Of a stretch of DNA of 64,000 nucleotides, positions 49,879-57,384 are shown piece after piece. The translations under genes and the position numbers were made by a program. The notes under the pieces are model-generated. The model did no database searches. It was not told where the DNA came from and saw only the letters and a program-made list of their open reading frames with translations. This DNA is from Hyphomicrobium_A sp963722495 (GTDB taxonomy: Bacteria; Pseudomonadota; Alphaproteobacteria; Rhizobiales; Hyphomicrobiaceae). The DNA lies in NCBI GenBank assembly GCA_963722495.1, contig CAVRND010000029.1, forward strand, positions 1 to 64,000, given 5' to 3'. Position 1 is the stretch's first letter; every line of letters starts with the position of its first letter.

Positions 49879-50379
49879 ATGACGATCAAGGTCGGGGACA
49901 AGCTGCCGGATGCCGGCTTCATGGTGATGACGGCCGATGGCCCGGCCAAGAAAACCACCGCCGAGATCTTCGCCGGCAAGAAAGTGGCGCTGTTCGCGGT
50001 GCCGGGCGCCTACACGCCAACCTGCCAACAGCAGCACATGCCGGGCTTCGTGTCGCGCGTCGACGAGCTGAAGGGCAAGGGCATCGACACCATCGCCTGT
50101 ACGGCGGTCAACGACATCTTCGTGCTGACGCAGTTCGCCAAGGACACCGGTGGGGACGGCAAGATCCTCATGCTGGCGGACGGCAACGGCGACTTCGCCA
50201 AGGCTATCGGCCTTGATATCGACCTGTCTGGTTTCGGGCTCGGTTTGCGCTCCAAGCGCTACGCGATGCTGGTCGACGACGGCGTCGTCAAGGTCCTCAA
50301 CGTCGAGGATGCGCCGCCCCAGCACGACAAGTCGAGCGCCGCCACCCTGTGCTCGATGATCGATGGCTCGCTCGGCTAG
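49879..50379 (+). CDS. peroxiredoxin, Prx5/AhpE-like
   Basis: An intact 166-residue cytoplasmic thiol peroxidase. IKVGDKLPDAGFMVMTADGP starts the fold. FAVPGAYTPTCQQQHMPGF contains the peroxidatic Cys in the PxxxTxxC context, and DTIACTAVNDIFVLTQFAKD has a possible resolving Cys. Start ATG 49879. The TAG stop (50377-50379) is inside the first CTAG of repeat copy 3, and the gene is bracketed by inverted repeat copies 2 and 3. Prx5-type enzymes reduce H2O2 and organic peroxides. Confidence 0.95.
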   Translation: MTIKVGDKLPDAGFMVMTADGPAKKTTAEIFAGKKVALFAVPGAYTPTCQQQHMPGFVSRVDELKGKGIDTIACTAVNDIFVLTQFAKDTGGDGKILMLADGNGDFAKAIGLDIDLSGFGLGLRSKRYAMLVDDGVVKVLNVEDAPPQHDKSSAATLCSMIDGSLG

Positions 50380-50539
50380 TGTGATGATCGAGAAATTCGC
50401 ATCGTCAGCGGCGAGGTCCGGAGCGAATTTCTCGATCTGAATCACACTAGCAAGTCAATGTTTCTAGTGTCCCTTATGATTCCGAAGTTCGCTCCCGACC
50501 TAGCCGCGAGCTCGGCGAACTTCGGAATCGGGACACTAG
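50376..50539. repeat. composite double-hairpin repeat, copy 3
   Basis: 164 bp in the same orientation as copy 1: hairpin A (50376-50450), linker CAAGTCAATGTTT, hairpin B (50464-50539). Arms match copy 1; differences are in the loops. It lies between the convergent peroxiredoxin and rnhA genes and donates the peroxiredoxin stop codon. Confidence 0.95.
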
Positions 50540-50542
50540 AGC

Positions 50543-51025
50543 TCAATCGACTGCCGACTTCGGGCCGCTGCCTTTGCGCGGCGGCTTAAACTCCGCCATG
50601 CCCATGCGGGCAAGCTCGTCGGCGCGCTCGTTCTCGGCGTGTCCTGCGTGTCCCTTCACCCAACGCCAATCAATCTCGTGAACGCGGCGCGCTTCATCGA
50701 GGCGCTGCCACAGCTCTGCGTTCTTCACCGGCTTCTTGTCGGCGGTGCGCCAGCCGTTCTTCTTCCAGCCGTGGATCCATGCCGTGATGCCGTTCTTCAC
50801 ATAGACGCTGTCGGTGTGCAGCTCGACGCGGCTTGGGCGCTTCAGCGCTTCGAGCGCCGAGATCGCCGCCATCAGCTCCATGCGATTGTTGGTCGTCATC
50901 GCTTCGCCGCCAGAGATTTCCTTGCAGGTGTCGCCGTAGGTGAGGATGGCGCCCCAGCCGCCAGGGCCGGGATTCCCCGAGCAGGCGCCGTCCGTATAGA
51001 TGACTACCGGTGCCCGCTCGCTCAT
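50543..51025 (-). CDS. rnhA: ribonuclease HI
   Basis: A 160-residue enzyme that cuts RNA in RNA-DNA hybrids. Catalytic residues are visible in VVIYTDGACSGNPGPGGWGA, NNRMELMAAI, LHTDSVYVKNGI and VKGHAGHAENERADELARMG. The C-terminus is basic. ATG 51025 overlaps the thrB stop (ATGA). The order ispH-thrB-rnhA is typical of alphaproteobacteria. Its stop lies 3 bases from repeat copy 3. Confidence 0.97.
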   Translation of the reverse strand: MSERAPVVIYTDGACSGNPGPGGWGAILTYGDTCKEISGGEAMTTNNRMELMAAISALEALKRPSRVELHTDSVYVKNGITAWIHGWKKNGWRTADKKPVKNAELWQRLDEARRVHEIDWRWVKGHAGHAENERADELARMGMAEFKPPRKGSGPKSAVD

Positions 51026-51996
51026 TTCACGTTCTCGCTCAGGCCGTACTCGGCGATCGAGCGCACGCCCTGATGAAAGCGCAGGCGGCGTACGTATTCC
51101 GCCGGATTTTTCGGGCTCACGAGGGCGTTCTTGGGTGTGTTCAGCCAGTCGTACGCGCGGGTCAGCAGGAATCGCAACGCGGCACCCCGTGCCAGCGTCG
51201 GCATCGCCGCGCGTTCGGACGGCGTGATCTGCCGTACCTCCTCGTACCCGCGCAGGAAGGCCTGCCCCTTGGTGATGTTGAACGACATGTCTTTTTCGAA
51301 GCACCATGCATTGAGGCAGACGGCGATGTCGTACGCGAATGCGTCGTTGCAGGCGAAGTAGAAATCAATGAGACCGCTCAGGCGGTCGCTGAGGAAGAAT
51401 ACATTGTCGGGGAACAGATCGGCGTGGATAACCCCCTCCGGCAATCCCCGCGGCCAATTCGCTTCGAGATACTTCAGCTCGTCCTCGACGAGAGGCGCAA
51501 GGTCAGGCGCGATCTCGCCAGCGCGGCCGGCGAAACGGTCGTAGAGGGGGCGCCACCCGGATAACCCGAGTGCATTGGCGCGCTGCAAGGCAAAGCCTTC
51601 GCCGCCGAGGTGCAACTTGGCCAGGGCGCGGCCAACAGCGGCGCAATGAGCCGCCGTCGGCCGGCGTACCCAGAAGCCTTCGAGGAACGTGACGAGCGCC
51701 GCCGGGCGGCCCGACAGCTGGCGCAGGTTGCGGCCTTCGGAATCGCGCACGGGCGTCGGGCAAGTGACTCCGTGTTCGGCGAGATGCTCCATCAGCCCCA
51801 GGTAGAAAGGCAGGTCGCCCGCATCGACGCGCTTTTCGTACAGGGTGAGAATGAACGGACCGCCCGTCGTGTGCACGATGTAGTTGGTGTTCTCGACGCC
51901 CTCGGCGATGCCCTTGAAGGACAGCAGCTCGCCCAGCCCATAGCTGGAGATGAAGCTCGCCAGCTCCTCGTCGCTGACCTCGGTGTAGACGGCCAT
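51022..51996 (-). CDS. thrB: homoserine kinase (ThrB2, aminoglycoside phosphotransferase fold)
   Basis: A 324-residue cytoplasmic kinase giving O-phosphohomoserine for threonine synthase. AVYTEVSDEELASFISSYGL is the typical N-terminus. FKGIAEGVENTNYIVHTTGG binds nucleotide, VIHADLFPDNVFF is the catalytic loop and LIDFYFACNDAFAYDIAV the metal-binding motif. It lies 24 bases after ispH and overlaps rnhA. Confidence 0.96.
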   Translation of the reverse strand: MAVYTEVSDEELASFISSYGLGELLSFKGIAEGVENTNYIVHTTGGPFILTLYEKRVDAGDLPFYLGLMEHLAEHGVTCPTPVRDSEGRNLRQLSGRPAALVTFLEGFWVRRPTAAHCAAVGRALAKLHLGGEGFALQRANALGLSGWRPLYDRFAGRAGEIAPDLAPLVEDELKYLEANWPRGLPEGVIHADLFPDNVFFLSDRLSGLIDFYFACNDAFAYDIAVCLNAWCFEKDMSFNITKGQAFLRGYEEVRQITPSERAAMPTLARGAALRFLLTRAYDWLNTPKNALVSPKNPAEYVRRLRFHQGVRSIAEYGLSENVK

Positions 51997-52020
51997 GGGT
52001 GTTGGACTTTCGGGCGGCCG

Positions 52021-53010
52021 TCAGGAGACGGGCGTGGCAGGGCGCAACTCGCGCGGGACATTGAAGGCGATGCGTTCGAGCGCCGTGGTGACCGTCTCGA
52101 GCGTCACATCGAAGCGGGCGCGGAAGGCATCGATGACCTCTTCGACCAGCGCTTCTGGTGCCGAAGCGCCCGCCGTCACGCCGACGCTGTCGATGCCCTC
52201 GATCTCTGCCCACGGAATGTCGCGGGCGCCCTCGATCAATCTCGCCACCGAGCAGCCGGAGCGCTCGGCGACCTCGACGAGGCGCAACGAGTTGGAGCTC
52301 TGTGGGCTGCCGACGACGAGCAGACAGCCGATCTTCGGCGCGATGGCTTTGACGGCCGCCTGGCGATTGGTCGTCGCGTAGCAGATGTCCTCCTTGTGCG
52401 GGACGACGATCTTCGGGAAGCGGCTGCGCAGGACGGCGACGATCGTGGCCGTGTCGTCCACCGAAAGCGTCGTCTGCGTCACGAACGCCAGCTTGTCGGC
52501 ATCGCGCGGCTCGAAGGCATAGGCATCGGCCGCCGTTTCGATCAGCGTGACCGCCCCATCGGGGAGCTGACCCATGGTGCCGACCACCTCCGGATGACCG
52601 GCGTGGCCGATGAGCAGGATTTGCAGGCCTTCCTCGTGATGGTGGGCGGCCTCAATGTGCACCTTGAACACTAGCGGGCAGGTGGCGTCGAGCACGAACA
52701 TGTTGCGCGACTTGGCCGCGGCCGGCACCGCCTTGGCGACCCCGTGTGCTGAAAAGATCACGGGTTGGTCGGTCTCTGGTATGTCGTCCAATTCTTCCAC
52801 AAAAACGGCACCTTTGGCCTTCAGGGAATCAACGACAAATCGATTGTGAACAATCTCATGGCGCACGTAGACGGGAGCGCCGTATTTGGCCAAAGCCAGT
52901 TCAACGATTTGGATGGCCCGGTCGACGCCGGCGCAGAATCCGCGCGGGGCCGCAAGGTAAACGGTGAGGGGGGGCCTGGAAGGTCGCTCTGATGGGGGCG
53001 CGGCGGACAT
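52021..53010 (-). CDS. ispH: 4-hydroxy-3-methylbut-2-enyl diphosphate reductase
   Basis: A 329-residue [4Fe-4S] enzyme, last step of the MEP isoprenoid pathway. The three cluster cysteines lie in LAAPRGFCAGVDRAIQI, FVLDATCPLVFKVH and DICYATTNRQAAV. SAHGVAKAVP and GSPQSSNSLRLVEVAE are further conserved blocks. First gene of the ispH-thrB-rnhA operon. Confidence 0.97.
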   Translation of the reverse strand: MSAAPPSERPSRPPLTVYLAAPRGFCAGVDRAIQIVELALAKYGAPVYVRHEIVHNRFVVDSLKAKGAVFVEELDDIPETDQPVIFSAHGVAKAVPAAAKSRNMFVLDATCPLVFKVHIEAAHHHEEGLQILLIGHAGHPEVVGTMGQLPDGAVTLIETAADAYAFEPRDADKLAFVTQTTLSVDDTATIVAVLRSRFPKIVVPHKEDICYATTNRQAAVKAIAPKIGCLLVVGSPQSSNSLRLVEVAERSGCSVARLIEGARDIPWAEIEGIDSVGVTAGASAPEALVEEVIDAFRARFDVTLETVTTALERIAFNVPRELRPATPVS

Positions 53011-53177
53011 TGCTTTCTCTGTCTATTCCAAGCGTTTTGCTACGCAATGCGCTTGGTCGGGGTTCGCTGGGGGTGCTAGGCTTGGTTAGGGACAATACAG
53101 GAAGCCTCCGCCGCCGGCCTAGGGGTTTGGGCATGTGCGGCATCGAAGAGGCCGAAGAGGGGTCGGGCCGGGGCACG

Positions 53178-53834
53178 ATGATGCATTCCGCAACCAGAGC
53201 TGCGCGCACGGGTGCGTGCGTCTGTGCCTGCGGATTGTTAACCCTGTTTGGCACGGGCTGCGGCCTTTCGTCGATCACTTCCGGACTCGGCTCCAGCGTC
53301 TTCGGCAGCTCTTCATCACAAAGCGCTCCGCCACCTGCCGTTAGCGAGGAGCAGCTGCTCTCCGCCGCCAAGTCCGATTCGGGCTCCGGCGGCTCTCCCG
53401 CCGGTGAGATCGCCCACGGATGTCCGCGCCTGAGCGTTTCGCCGCACGGCGGCCATCTGACCATTTACGAGGATGGCCGCGCCGGCGACGGCCTTGCCAT
53501 CATGCATCGCGGCGAGATCACCAAGACCGCGCGCGAGTGCCAGATAGAGCCGGGCCGCGTGACTGTGCGCTACGGTTTCTCCGGGCGCGTGCTGCTCGGG
53601 CCGCGCGGACACGCCGGCAACGTCAAGTTGCCGATCTCGGTAACGGTCACCGATGCCAAGCGTGCGCGCGTCGCAGGCGATACGGTCAGCGTCGATGCCA
53701 CCGTCGCCGTCGATAACCCGATCGGTTACTTCTCGACCGTGCGTACGGTCACCTTCGACATCCCGGAAGGCACGCGTCCGGGCGAGTTCGAGGTCTTCGT
53801 CGGCTTCGACCAGAAGGCGCAAGGCGCCGGCTAA
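53178..53834 (+). CDS. putative lipoprotein of unknown function
   Basis: A ~218-residue exported protein. The signal sequence ends in the lipobox LFGTGC. A low-complexity Ser/Gly/Pro region (about 35-80) follows, then a beta-rich domain with CPRLSVSPHGGHLTIYEDGR, GRVLLGPRGHAGNVKLPISV and VRTVTFDIPEGTRPGEFEVF. The frame extends upstream to 52992, but only the Met-Met at 53178 gives a sensible signal peptide. Similar lipoproteins occur in Hyphomicrobiales; no function is known. Confidence 0.8.
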   Translation: MMHSATRAARTGACVCACGLLTLFGTGCGLSSITSGLGSSVFGSSSSQSAPPPAVSEEQLLSAAKSDSGSGGSPAGEIAHGCPRLSVSPHGGHLTIYEDGRAGDGLAIMHRGEITKTARECQIEPGRVTVRYGFSGRVLLGPRGHAGNVKLPISVTVTDAKRARVAGDTVSVDATVAVDNPIGYFSTVRTVTFDIPEGTRPGEFEVFVGFDQKAQGAG

Positions 53835-53879
53835 GCCAACAGCAGGTTTCCCAAAGTGTCGTCCTCGGGCCATGCCGGA

Positions 53880-53960
53880 GGCATGCTTCCAGCATGCCCC
53901 CGAGCAACGCCGACAGCTGGCGCAAAGCAAAACGCCCCGGCGATGCCGGGGCGTTGAATT
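53880..53960. terminator. convergent terminator region for the lipoprotein gene and atp operon
   Basis: AACGCCCCGGC, loop GAT, GCCGGGGCGTT (53931-53955) is a perfect 11-bp stem, with GAATTTTG on one side and TTGCTTTG on the other. A second hairpin GGCATGCT-TCC-AGCATGCC lies at 53880-53898. Both sit between the convergent lipoprotein and atpF genes. Confidence 0.8.
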
Positions 53961-53986
53961 TTGTCGTGCTCGTGGACGCGAGAGCG

Positions 53987-54484
53987 TCAGTTCAGCTTGC
54001 CGCCGAGATCGCGGATGCCAGCTTCGACCAGCTTGGCTGCGGTCTGTGCCGAAGCAGCGCGCGACTTCAGGATCTTCTCGGCCGCGGAAATCGCATTGTC
54101 GACGGCCGAGGAGCGGACCTCGGCGACCGCCTGAGCCTCGGCGCGGGCGATCTTCTCTTCCGCTGACTTGGTGCGCCGCTCGACCAACTCGGCCAGCGCC
54201 TTGCGTGTCTGTGAGGTGAGGGCCTCGGCCTCGCGCTTGGCTTGCTCGAGGATCTCTTTGGCCTCGGTCTCGGCTTCGCGGCTCTTGCGCTGGTAGTCGG
54301 CCAACAGCGCCTGTGCTTCGTCACGCAGGCGTCGCGCCTCGTCGAGCTCACGACGGATCGCATCGGCGCGCAAGTCCAGCGCCTTACCGACCGTCCGCGG
54401 CACCTTGTAATAGAGCAGGAGCGCGATGAACGCGAAGAACGAGATCATCACCCAGAAGGTCGGATCGGCCATATCGAAGTGCAT
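53987..54484 (-). CDS. atpF: F0F1 ATP synthase subunit b
   Basis: A ~165-residue peripheral-stalk subunit. One N-terminal transmembrane helix (FWVMISFFAFIALLLYYKVP) is followed by a long charged coiled coil (RRELDEARRLRDEAQALLAD; EAETEAKEILEQAKREAEAL). ATG 54484 is preferred over the GTG at 54496 because GAGG lies just upstream of it. It pairs with the b' subunit encoded immediately before it; last gene of the F0 operon. Confidence 0.95.
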   Translation of the reverse strand: MHFDMADPTFWVMISFFAFIALLLYYKVPRTVGKALDLRADAIRRELDEARRLRDEAQALLADYQRKSREAETEAKEILEQAKREAEALTSQTRKALAELVERRTKSAEEKIARAEAQAVAEVRSSAVDNAISAAEKILKSRAASAQTAAKLVEAGIRDLGGKLN

Positions 54485-54492
54485 CGGCGTCC

Positions 54493-55047
54493 TCACTCGG
54501 CTGCGGGCTGCAGCGCCTTCTTGACCTCGACGGGACTCACGTCCTCACCGAGCAGCTTGGCGATGACGGCGCTGGCCGTCTCGGCGGCGATCTCATCGAC
54601 GCTCGTCAGCGCCTTCGCCTTGGTGACGGCGATGCGGGTTTCCGCATCCGCCAGCTTGGCGTGGAGCTCACCCTCGATACGGGCGCGCTCCTTCTCCGTG
54701 TCGGCCGTGAGCCGGTCGCGCACGTCCTTAGCCATCGAGGACGCCTTCTGGCGGGCGTCGCCGAGGGCCTTCTCGTAACCGGCGAGAGCGGCGTCCGTGT
54801 CCGTCTTGAAGCGGTCGGCAGCATCGAGATCGCGCTGCACGCGATCACGACGCTCCTCGAGCACCTCACCGATGCGCGGCAGCGTCACGCGCGACAGGAT
54901 CAGATAGAGGACGACAAAGGTGACCGCGAGCCAGGCGAGCTGCGGAGAGAAGTCGGCCGGATTGAGCTGCGGCAGACCCCCAGCCTTTTCCTCGTGCGTT
55001 GTCGCGGCGGCGACCGCCACGACGAGCGCTGAGACAGCTGCGATCAT
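54493..55047 (-). CDS. atpG: F0F1 ATP synthase subunit b'
   Basis: A 184-residue second b-type stalk subunit, as in alphaproteobacteria and photosynthetic organisms. A short N-terminal hydrophobic segment and the GGLPQLNPADFSPQLAWLAV block precede the membrane helix VTFVVLYLILSRVTLPRIGE. A long coiled coil follows (VLEERRDRVQRDLDAADRFK). It lies between atpE and atpF, the standard place for b'. Confidence 0.94.
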   Translation of the reverse strand: MIAAVSALVVAVAAATTHEEKAGGLPQLNPADFSPQLAWLAVTFVVLYLILSRVTLPRIGEVLEERRDRVQRDLDAADRFKTDTDAALAGYEKALGDARQKASSMAKDVRDRLTADTEKERARIEGELHAKLADAETRIAVTKAKALTSVDEIAAETASAVIAKLLGEDVSPVEVKKALQPAAE

Positions 55048-55081
55048 AGTTTCCTCCTCGCGCGAGCGCGTATGACCGCGA

Positions 55082-55306
55082 TCAGCCGAACAGGATGATG
55101 AGCGCGATCAGGAGGCCGAAGAGGCCGGTCGCCTCGGCGAGAGCGAAGCCGATCAGCAGGTTCGTGAACTGCCCGGGAGCAGCCGACGGATTGCGCAGCG
55201 CGCCCGACAGGTAGTTGCCGAAGATGTTGCCGATGCCGATGCCGGCGCCGATGAGCGCGAAGCAGGCGAGGCCGGCGCCGATGAACTTAGCTGCCTGAGG
55301 ATCCAT
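55082..55306 (-). CDS. atpE: F0F1 ATP synthase subunit c
   Basis: A 74-residue two-helix proteolipid that forms the c-ring. AAKFIGAGLACFALIGAGIG and the polar loop ALRNPSAAPGQFTN are typical, and the second helix LLIGFALAEATGLFGLLIAL has the proton-binding Glu (ALAEATG). ATG 55306 is chosen because GGAG lies 9 bases upstream and because family members start MDP; an ATG at 55321 is also in frame. Confidence 0.97.
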   Translation of the reverse strand: MDPQAAKFIGAGLACFALIGAGIGIGNIFGNYLSGALRNPSAAPGQFTNLLIGFALAEATGLFGLLIALIILFG

Positions 55307-55401
55307 AGTGGTCGTCTCCATACGGGTTTTAGTTGATTGGCGTTTGTTACGATGAAATCCGGACGAGGGAGCATGACGCTCGATGTCCGGCCTTCATGGC
55401 G

Positions 55402-56163
55402 TCAGTGGTGATGCATGTTGACCGCATCGTTGAGGTAGATGCAGGTCAGCACCGTGAAGATGAAGGCCTGCAGGAAGGCGACGACCAGCTCGAGGCCGGT
55501 GAAGCCGAGAAGGAACACGAACGGCGCCCAGCCGCCAATCAGTCCCAGGCCGACAACGAAGCCGGCGAACACCTTCAGCATGGCGTGTCCGGCCATCATG
55601 TTGGCGAACAGACGCACTGAGTGGCTAACGGGGCGGATCAGGTAGGAGATGAGCTCGATCGGAATGATGATCGGCATCAGCCACCACGGCACGCCCGACG
55701 GCACGAACAGCTTCAGGAAGCCGACGCCGTGGTTCATGAAGCCGATGGCGGTGATGATGAGCCAGACCATGGCCGCGAGGGCAAAGGTCACGATGATGTG
55801 GCTGGTGACGGTGAACGAGTAGGGCAGCAGGCCCAAGAGGTTCAGTACCAGGATGAACATGAAGATCGTGAAAACCCACGGGAAGTACTTCATGCCCGCT
55901 TCGCCGACGTTCTCGCGCACCATGTTGGCGATGAATTCGTAGCTGAGTTCGGCCGTCGACTGCAGGCGGCCCGGCACCAGCGAACGACGGTTCATGGCCA
56001 CGAGGAAGAACAGCGGGATGATTGCCATCGCGATCACCATGAACAGGGAGGCGTTGGTGAACGACACGTCCCACCCGAACAGATCGATCGGGATGAGCCG
56101 CTTGATCTGGAACTGCTCCATGGGGCCATGGTGACCCGCCCCACTCGCGCCTTCTGCAGCCAA
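55402..56163 (-). CDS. atpB: F0F1 ATP synthase subunit a
   Basis: A 253-residue membrane subunit that forms the proton half-channels. IKRLIPIDLFGWDVSFTNAS near the N-terminus, NLLGLLPYSFTVTSHIIVTF, and SHSVRLFANMMAGHAMLKVF with the essential Arg are conserved. The start is probably the TTG at 56163, preceded by a G-rich site; ATG 56121 is the alternative. The order atpI-atpB-atpE-atpG-atpF is typical of alphaproteobacteria, with the F1 genes elsewhere. Confidence 0.96.
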   Translation of the reverse strand: MAAEGASGAGHHGPMEQFQIKRLIPIDLFGWDVSFTNASLFMVIAMAIIPLFFLVAMNRRSLVPGRLQSTAELSYEFIANMVRENVGEAGMKYFPWVFTIFMFILVLNLLGLLPYSFTVTSHIIVTFALAAMVWLIITAIGFMNHGVGFLKLFVPSGVPWWLMPIIIPIELISYLIRPVSHSVRLFANMMAGHAMLKVFAGFVVGLGLIGGWAPFVFLLGFTGLELVVAFLQAFIFTVLTCIYLNDAVNMHHH

Positions 56164-56173
56164 GGTCTATCCC

Positions 56174-56584
56174 CTACCGGTCGTCTTCGTCGTCGTCCCG
56201 GATGGACGGCGATGCAAGCTGTCCTGCTTGCTGTTTTCTCTGCTCTTCCTGAGCCGACCGGATCACATTCGCCATTCCGGCGGCAAAGCCGAGGCTGACG
56301 AATACGACCAGGAGCCAGGGCCCCGTGCCAAGTTGGCGATCAAGCGCCCACCCGATAAACCCACCGATGCCGACGCCGACCAAAAGCTCGGCGACGAACC
56401 GAAAGGCCTTGGCGAAGGCTTCGCCGCGGGCCCGGTTTTCAGCCGAGCGGTCCACCGGCGTGCGACGAGTTTTTGCCTCGTCGAGCCGTTTCCCGATCGC
56501 GTCTGAGCGTTGGCGGAAGGCCTCGCGTTCTTCGGGGCTGATATTGCCATGTCCCGGGGTCGTATCCTTCCCTGCGGGTGACAT
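56174..56584 (-). CDS. atpI: AtpI/AtpZ-family F0 assembly protein
   Basis: A 136-residue protein with a long charged N-terminus (EEREAFRQRSDAIGKRLDEA) and two helices (FVAELLVGVGIGGFIGWALD; PWLLVVFVSLGFAAGMANVI). It heads the F0 operon. AtpI relatives help assemble the c-ring or move Mg2+/Ca2+. Confidence 0.9.
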   Translation of the reverse strand: MSPAGKDTTPGHGNISPEEREAFRQRSDAIGKRLDEAKTRRTPVDRSAENRARGEAFAKAFRFVAELLVGVGIGGFIGWALDRQLGTGPWLLVVFVSLGFAAGMANVIRSAQEEQRKQQAGQLASPSIRDDDEDDR

Positions 56585-56735
56585 GTCTTTACGGGCCCGA
56601 TTGCGGATTCGAGGCTACCAAACGGCGGGTTTTATCAACGGCGCGCACCATAGTGACGCCCCCTGGGGGTGTCAAGAAAGCGCCGGAAACATTGGGGGTA
56701 CGGCGAAACCGCGCAGCAGCGCCGGGGGCGCGGCC

Positions 56736-57377
56736 CTAATCGGCGTTTGGTTTGCGCAGCAGGAACACGGCTTTCTCGCCAAGAAGGTTCTGCAGCGCGA
56801 TGGAGTGGCGGATCGGCAGCCGCTGCCCCGAGGTATTGAACGCCACCGCCTCTTCGACCTTGGCGTCGACGAGGGCGACGAGATCGGCGAAATCCCGGAT
56901 CGAGCACAGATGCGCGTCGGGGCTGGTGTACCAGGGCTCCGGCAGATTGCGGGTTTGCGGCATGCGACCGTTCAGCAAAAGCTCGGTGCGGATGCGCCAG
57001 TGACCAAAGTTCGGGAACGAGACGATGGCGCGGCGGCCGATCCGCAGGAGGTTTTCGAGCACGGTTTTGGGGTAGCGCGTCGCCTGGATGGTGAGGCTGA
57101 GGATCGCATAGTCGAACGCCTGGTCGGGATAGTCCGCCAGGTCGCGATCGGCGTCGCCCTGGATCACCGACAGCCCGCGCGTCACGCAGGCGTTAACCCG
57201 CTCGCGCGACAGCTCGACGCCCCGCCCGTCGATGGATTTGGTCTCTGTCAGAAGCTGCAGCAGCGCACCGTCGCCGCAGCCGACGTCGAGCACGCGCGAT
57301 CCCGGCGCGACCATCTCGGCGATGAGCAGGTGGTCGACGCGGTGTGCGCCGGGGCCTTGGGGGACGTTTCTCTGCAT
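56736..57377 (-). CDS. metW: methionine biosynthesis protein MetW
   Basis: A 213-residue class I methyltransferase-fold protein. HRVDHLLIAEMVAPGSRVLD and VGCGDGALLQLL form the SAM-binding region, and FNTSGQRLPIRHSIALQNLL is the MetW C-terminal block. It lies 7 bases after metX. MetW assists MetX in O-acyl-homoserine synthesis in many proteobacteria. Confidence 0.95.
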   Translation of the reverse strand: MQRNVPQGPGAHRVDHLLIAEMVAPGSRVLDVGCGDGALLQLLTETKSIDGRGVELSRERVNACVTRGLSVIQGDADRDLADYPDQAFDYAILSLTIQATRYPKTVLENLLRIGRRAIVSFPNFGHWRIRTELLLNGRMPQTRNLPEPWYTSPDAHLCSIRDFADLVALVDAKVEEAVAFNTSGQRLPIRHSIALQNLLGEKAVFLLRKPNAD

Positions 57378-57384
57378 CGCGGGG

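Noticed and set aside
47833..50539. CRISPR-like array from three repeats
   Set aside because: Copies are palindromic, 165 bp long, differ in orientation and are separated by whole genes, unlike CRISPR repeats and spacers.
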